DNA from: Candidatus Firestoneibacteriota bacterium
GTDB taxonomy: Bacteria > JACRDZ01
DNA: 9,146 bases
Direction: 5' to 3'
Assembly: GCA_016212735.1 (NCBI GenBank)
Contig: JACRDZ010000162.1
Coordinates: 1-9,146 of the forward strand
The position numbers were made by a program, and so were the translations under genes. The notes below the pieces were generated by a model. The model was not told the origin of the DNA and did not search any database. It saw only the letters and a list, made by a program, of their open reading frames with translations. Positions 6,390-9,146 of this stretch are shown piece by piece. Every line of letters starts with the position of its first letter. The stretch's first letter is position 1.

Positions 6390-7313
6390 ATGAAAATATT
6401 TAGGGCTTGCGAAAAAATAAATTGGACAAATTATCGCGCAGGATTTTTGTCGGAGTTCAAGGCGCATCCGCAGGTGAATAGCAGAATTAAGCTATTCAGC
6501 AAGGATGCAACGCAGAAATCCGGCAAAAAGACAAGCGAGAATGTCCAAGTTATTTCTTCGCAAGCCCTTAGTATCATATTATTAATATTTTCCATTTCTG
6601 CCTGTGCTAAAATAAATTCTGATGCACCAGTTACTGTCGAAGGCAGGCATTCTGATGAATGGATACAAAAGCATAAAGAAAAAAAATTATCCTTCGCAAT
6701 TATTGATTGCATAGAATGCCATGGTAAAGATTTCAAAGGCGGGATAAGCGGCACGAGCTGTTCTTTATGTCATAGCGAAACTGGAGTACATCCTGCATCC
6801 TGGATTGACGGACATAATAAAATGGCAGAGAAAGAAACAAATTCATGTACTGAATGCCACGGAAAGGATTATACGGGAGGTAACAGCGGAGTTAGCTGTT
6901 ATACCTGTCATAATGGACCGGAAGGGCAAGAACATAATGATGCATGGATATCCCAGCATGCAGCAAAAGTAAAAGAAAATAATACTTCCTGCCCTGAATG
7001 CCATGGGGCAGATTATAAAGGCGGAGTTGTTAAAGTAAGCTGTTATAAATGTCATCTTGGCGGAGAAAATGGGTATCCGCATCCTATGGAATGGGGGATT
7101 GATTCGACTTCTGTTTTTATGTCTCATAAAATTGAAATAAATTCTGAAAATTATTCAAATTCTTCCTGTGCATTATCTTACTGTCATGGTTCAGACTTAA
7201 AAGGCGGGGTATCCACTATAAGCTGGGGAATAGCACCGTCCTGTTATAGCTCAACATTTGACAATAAAACATGTCACACAGAACTGCCTGAAGCAGATTA
7301 TTATATTAAATAG
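6390..7313 (+). CDS. Modular multiheme cytochrome with palindrome-interrupted lipoprotein signal
   Basis: The frame encodes 307 residues from the ATG at 6390 (GAGG 5 bases upstream). Hemes come as paired modules: CIECH 107/CSLCH 124, CTECH 153/CYTCH 170 and CPECH 201/CYKCH 218, each pair 17 residues apart and modules 46-48 residues apart, with a conserved core CxECHGxDxxGG...SC. A fourth module has CALSYCH (CX4CH) at 260 and then Cys285...CysHis 295-296 separated by nine residues, resembling the Geobacter-type CxxxxCH...CXXCH repeat family. So six canonical motifs, one CX4CH and one doubtful site are present. The lipobox FSISAC (Cys72) and its hydrophobic core lie far from the start because codons 5-60 come from a 168-bp palindromic insertion. 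Without it the protein would be 251 residues with the ideal signal MKIFSIILLIFSISAC. A GTG at codon 29 could restart nearer the core but lacks a Shine-Dalgarno. It is probably the surface or terminal cytochrome of the conduit, with export possibly impaired. Confidence 0.82.
   Translation: MKIFRACEKINWTNYRAGFLSEFKAHPQVNSRIKLFSKDATQKSGKKTSENVQVISSQALSIILLIFSISACAKINSDAPVTVEGRHSDEWIQKHKEKKLSFAIIDCIECHGKDFKGGISGTSCSLCHSETGVHPASWIDGHNKMAEKETNSCTECHGKDYTGGNSGVSCYTCHNGPEGQEHNDAWISQHAAKVKENNTSCPECHGADYKGGVVKVSCYKCHLGGENGYPHPMEWGIDSTSVFMSHKIEINSENYSNSSCALSYCHGSDLKGGVSTISWGIAPSCYSSTFDNKTCHTELPEADYYIK
6403..6570. mobile_element. 165-bp palindromic element plus TTA target duplication, in frame in a cytochrome gene
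   Basis: The left end (GGGCTTGCGAA at 6403) and right end (TTCGCAAGCCC up to 6567) are inverted repeats that match at about 24 of 26 bases including the flanking A/T. Pairing continues imperfectly inward (TTTTTGTCGG against CCGGCAAAAA, GCGCATCC against GGATGCAA) to a central hairpin gaatagc/gctattc near 6477-6497. TTA stands on both sides (6400-6402 and 6568-6570), consistent with a 3-bp target duplication. The element is clearly richer in G+C than its surroundings. It contains no stop in the cytochrome frame and its net length is a multiple of three. It has no transposase, so it is a non-autonomous MITE- or REP-like unit. Confidence 0.85.
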
Positions 7314-7669
7314 TGGATTATTATCAAACCATGCTTCTGATGGGGAAAACGGCTTATTTATGTTGTTAACTGAATCTTATGATGCTGCTGTTATTGATAT
7401 TATGATGCCTCTTCTGGACGGCTTGACATTGATTAGTAAGCTGCGCAAAAAAAAAGTAACAACTCCTGTGCTTATTCTTAGCGCGAAAAAGACAGTAGAT
7501 GATCGTGTTAAAGGTTTGGATGTTGGCGGGGATGATTACCCTTGTTAAGCCGTTCGCATTTTCAGAGCTTTTAGCACGCATCCAGGCTCTTATACGCAGG
7601 ACCAATTCTTCTTCAGAGCCTACAATATTAACAGTAGGAGACCTTTCTCTTGATATCGTTAAAAGAGAG
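7314..7669 (+). pseudogene. OmpR-type response regulator remnant (truncated both ends, frameshifted)
   Basis: The sequence from about 7316 reads GLLSNHASDGENGLFMLL and then VIDIMMPLLDG (phospho-acceptor Asp), TPVLILSAK (conserved Ser) and VGGDDY in one frame. It then continues as LVKPFAFSELLARIQALIRR (conserved Lys) in the next frame. The shift is explained by one extra C in the CCC at 7539-7541. The first 15 or so residues with the acidic pocket are missing, and the protein stops being recognisable after GDLSLDIVKRE at about 7669, before the winged-helix DNA-binding domain. At 7670 it joins antisense sequence of a BRO-N gene. It begins within a few bases of the preceding cytochrome stop, so both borders look like rearrangement points. 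It is non-functional as read. A sequencing error could explain the frameshift but not the truncations. Confidence 0.85.
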
Positions 7670-8170
7670 CTGATTGATCCATTCCGAGCTATAACCTTTT
7701 TGTAAATAAGTTTTAAGCGCGCGATCGATCGCCAATTCCGGGTCGGCGGTTTCTTCCAGTCTTTCATACCCAACACGAGCAAGCCACAGTTTGAACGGCT
7801 CGGCGTTTGGTGAGGGAATTGACTGGATAAGACCAATGGCAGTAACTTAAGGAAAAAATTGTAGTTGCTCAATTTATTGAGCATAAAAAAAGCTTGATAA
7901 ATCAAGCAACTACAAAAACAAAAAAACACAAAATCATCAAAAAATTCCTTAAGTTACTGCCATTAGGATAAGACGGAGCATGGTTTCAGTATCTGCAACA
8001 TCAGTGAAACGCATTTTGCCGTCTTGAGCAATCATTTTTAAACCGTTACATTTTGTAACGGTTTCATTTGAACCCTCATCAATCAAGCGTTTTTTGAGTA
8101 ACCCGCCAATAAACTTGAGGATTATTGCTATTAGTTAGTACCGCTACTACATCAACAACCCTTTACTCAT
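7670..8170 (-). pseudogene. BRO-N domain (phage antirepressor-like) gene remnant, interrupted by a MITE
   Basis: On the minus strand the pieces read VVDVVAVLTNSNNPQVYWRV near 8160-8100, then after a frameshift at the T-run 8090-8095 LIDEGSNETVTKCNGLKM and MRFTDVADTETMLRLI. After the inserted 132-bp element comes QSIPSPNAEPFKLWLARVGY, leading to LQKGYSSEWINQ at 7670. From memory this is the BRO-N / DinD-like family, often placed beside type I restriction genes as here. The first 25 or so residues are deleted: ATGA at 8167-8170 couples the hsdM stop to an ATG, but the BRO sequence starts abruptly in another frame. The 3' half is lost at the junction with the response regulator. Excising the MITE and one target copy restores MLRLIQSIPSPNAEPF exactly, so the insertion hit a recognisable coding frame. 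Confidence 0.85.
7834..7965. mobile_element. 132-bp MITE with 20-bp terminal inverted repeats and 9-bp target duplication
   Basis: The terminal repeat aatggcagtaacttaaggaa (7835-7854) is perfectly inverted at 7945-7964. GGATAAGAC flanks the element on both sides (7825-7833 and 7966-7974), a 9-bp target duplication. The interior (7861-7913) is a second structure: GTAGTT/AACTAC outer arms enclosing two small hairpins, gctcaa-ttta-ttgagc and gcttga-taaa-tcaagc. There is no reading frame of note, so mobility would depend on a transposase elsewhere. The duplication length narrows the possible IS families but does not identify one. Confidence 0.9.
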
Positions 8171-8820
8171 ATCTTAAACCCCATCTTAGCAAGGTGGCTT
8201 TCAACTTTATTAGTGAATTCAACCATTTTGTTTGAAATATCCGACATTGGCTCAGCAATCACTTCAGAAAGTAAACCTTCCTCACTACCGTGTTCATCTT
8301 TAAGCTCATCCATTTTTGCTGCGATCTCTTCAAGCTTGGTGTTTAGTTCTTCAAGTTTAGTTTGATCAGAAGCAAAATATGTTTTAATTAAAAGTGTAAT
8401 CGGGATAAGCCTGCCTTCAAGTCCATAAAGCCCTTCAACATCTTTTTTTCTTTCCCTTATTTTCTTTTTGCAAACGGCTTAGCTCATTACCAGCGCCCCA
8501 ACCATCTGTGGTAATAATGTGAGTCTCATCCTGCATGGTTTCTTCCCAATAAGTCATCAAACATGAGTATCGATATAGCGGGAAATGTTAAGATTGTATT
8601 CTTTATTTTCTATTTCTTTAAAAAGAGGATTGGAAAGTGTACTTTGTCCTTTCTTTATTTCAGCAGTCGGCTCGCTATGCAGCCACATATTAAGAATAGC
8701 AAGTGTAGCCGTAGCGTTTTCTTTTTCCTGCCCATAAATGGCTATACCTTTTGGTGTTTCAGCCGCAACTTTTAGAAGAAGCGATCCGCTTCCGCATGTT
8801 GGATTATAATTAATTGCCAT
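8167..8820 (-). pseudogene. hsdM: Type I restriction-modification methyltransferase subunit remnant
   Basis: The minus-strand start MAINYNPTCGSGSLLLKVA is the S-adenosylmethionine-binding motif I of HsdM (normally YDPTCGSGSLL, here with Asn for Asp) and continues with IYGQEKENATATLAILNMWLH and KGQSTLSNPLFKE. It then jumps directly to EYNLNISRYIDT, so the stretch holding the catalytic NPPF/NPPY motif is deleted. A second break after DTH leads to MTYWEETMQDETH in a new frame, and a third frameshift lies at the T-run 8443-8449, after which the C-terminal region (LEGRLIPITLLIKTYFA..., then a Glu/Lys-rich helix) runs to TGA at 8167. The N-terminal helical domain before motif I (about 150-200 residues in the family) is absent. 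Full-length relatives are roughly 500-800 residues. The enzyme cannot methylate DNA as encoded. An ATGA overlap at its end shows it once headed an operon with the BRO-N gene. Confidence 0.9.
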
Positions 8821-9088
8821 ATTTAATGATTACCTTTCAAAGGATTTCTAAACAAAATAATACGACAAAATGATTTTAACAGTTTTTTTTTAAATCTGCA
8901 ATCCCTAAATACTTAAAACCTGGATCTGGAAGCGAGCCTATTTTAATTATTAAGTTTTTTAACGATTATTCCGAATTATATAAAAGTATAAAAGTAATTT
9001 GTATTGGTAATGTCAAAATTTTTATGAAAAAGTAGGGTAAAATATGAAAAGTGCAAATAGATATTAAGTTTGCATTCGAATTTTTGTC
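8821..9088. other. Intergenic, no convincing gene
   Basis: The stretch is AT-rich DNA upstream of the hsdM remnant with no long frame on either strand. A short minus-strand stretch (complement of about 8882-8968) reads LIIKIGSLPDPGFKYLGIAD before a stop and may be another gene scrap. I cannot assign it. An ATG at 9044 (+) opens only a few codons. Confidence 0.4.
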
Positions 9089-9127
9089 ATTCCCGAATGT
9101 TTTTATCGGGAATCTGGTTTAGATTCC
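9089..9127. repeat. ATTCCC-N-GGGAAT hairpin repeat (dRS3/REP-like)
   Basis: ATTCCCGA (9089-9096) and TCGGGAAT (9106-9113) form an 8-bp perfect stem with a 9-base loop. A second, mutually exclusive stem pairs GGAATCT (9109-9115) with AGATTCC (9121-9127). The preceding GTC and following CTGG give the GTCATTCCCG...CGGGAATCTGG layout common among dispersed bacterial repeats, and the core resembles the Neisseria dRS3 arrangement in form. The element may continue beyond the window. Confidence 0.6.
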
Positions 9128-9146
9128 GTAGATTTAAAATTGAATA

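Noticed and set aside
6431..7127. Minus-strand frames across the third cytochrome gene
   Set aside because: They are antisense to repeated CXXCH codons and the palindromic insert, with no start signals of their own.
7860..7920. CRISPR-like repeats
   Set aside because: The repeated arms are inverted, not direct, and there are only two; no spacer pattern exists.
8041..8063. Perfect 9-bp inverted repeat AACCGTTAC/GTAACGGTT
   Set aside because: It lies within the BRO-N coding remnant and encodes ETVTKCNG, which fits the family sequence, so the palindrome is probably a by-product of coding.
8557..8775. Possible intact small methylase gene from the ATG at 8820
   Set aside because: The frame carries only motif I and a fused downstream piece; the catalytic motif and N-terminal domain of HsdM are missing, so a functional protein is unlikely.

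Overview
This is an AT-rich window, roughly one third G+C by eye. It suggests a Gram-negative bacterium with heavy c-type cytochrome use: there is a beta-barrel outer-membrane protein with a signal peptide, three multiheme cytochromes that carry or once carried lipoprotein signal peptides, and an MsbA-type lipid exporter. Such a combination is typical of anaerobic, metal- or mineral-respiring lineages (Desulfobacterota and similar low-GC groups). The sequence alone does not fix the taxon.

Layout. (1) 2-637 (+): 3' part of an unrecognised gene, open at the left window edge. (2) 638-1467: about 830 bp with no convincing full-length gene. It holds a 17-bp inverted-repeat element (956-1076), a 37-codon reading frame with a perfect Shine-Dalgarno (1133-1246, -), and possible promoter motifs for the next gene. 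(3) 1468-3336 (+): MsbA-like ABC exporter. (4) 3344-4426 (-): octaheme lipoprotein cytochrome, convergent with the exporter. (5) 4427-4633: divergent control region with a palindromic repeat and a good sigma70-like promoter. (6) 4634-7313 (+): a tight three-gene operon of an outer-membrane barrel protein, a pentaheme lipoprotein cytochrome and a modular cytochrome with six CXXCH motifs plus one CX4CH. (7) 7314-8820: a gene graveyard with a truncated, frameshifted OmpR-type response regulator (+), a BRO-N domain gene (-) broken by deletion, frameshift and a 132-bp MITE with a 9-bp target duplication, and an hsdM remnant (-) that has lost its catalytic motif. (8) 8821-9146: non-coding, ending in an ATTCCC/GGGAAT hairpin repeat.

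How the genes fit together: the barrel plus two exported cytochromes in one operon, with a divergent octaheme lipoprotein, has the architecture of a porin-cytochrome conduit that carries electrons across the outer membrane. That role is inferred from architecture, not proven. The most striking observation is in the last operon gene. A 168-bp imperfect palindrome (165 bp plus a TTA duplication) sits in frame inside the lipoprotein signal peptide. Removing it restores an ideal short signal, MKIFSIILLIFSISAC. The insertion adds 56 residues ahead of the hydrophobic core, so this cytochrome may be mis-targeted, or the element may be a tolerated protein-coding palindrome. At least five different palindromic repeat types occur in 9 kb, which points to a genome rich in small non-autonomous elements.
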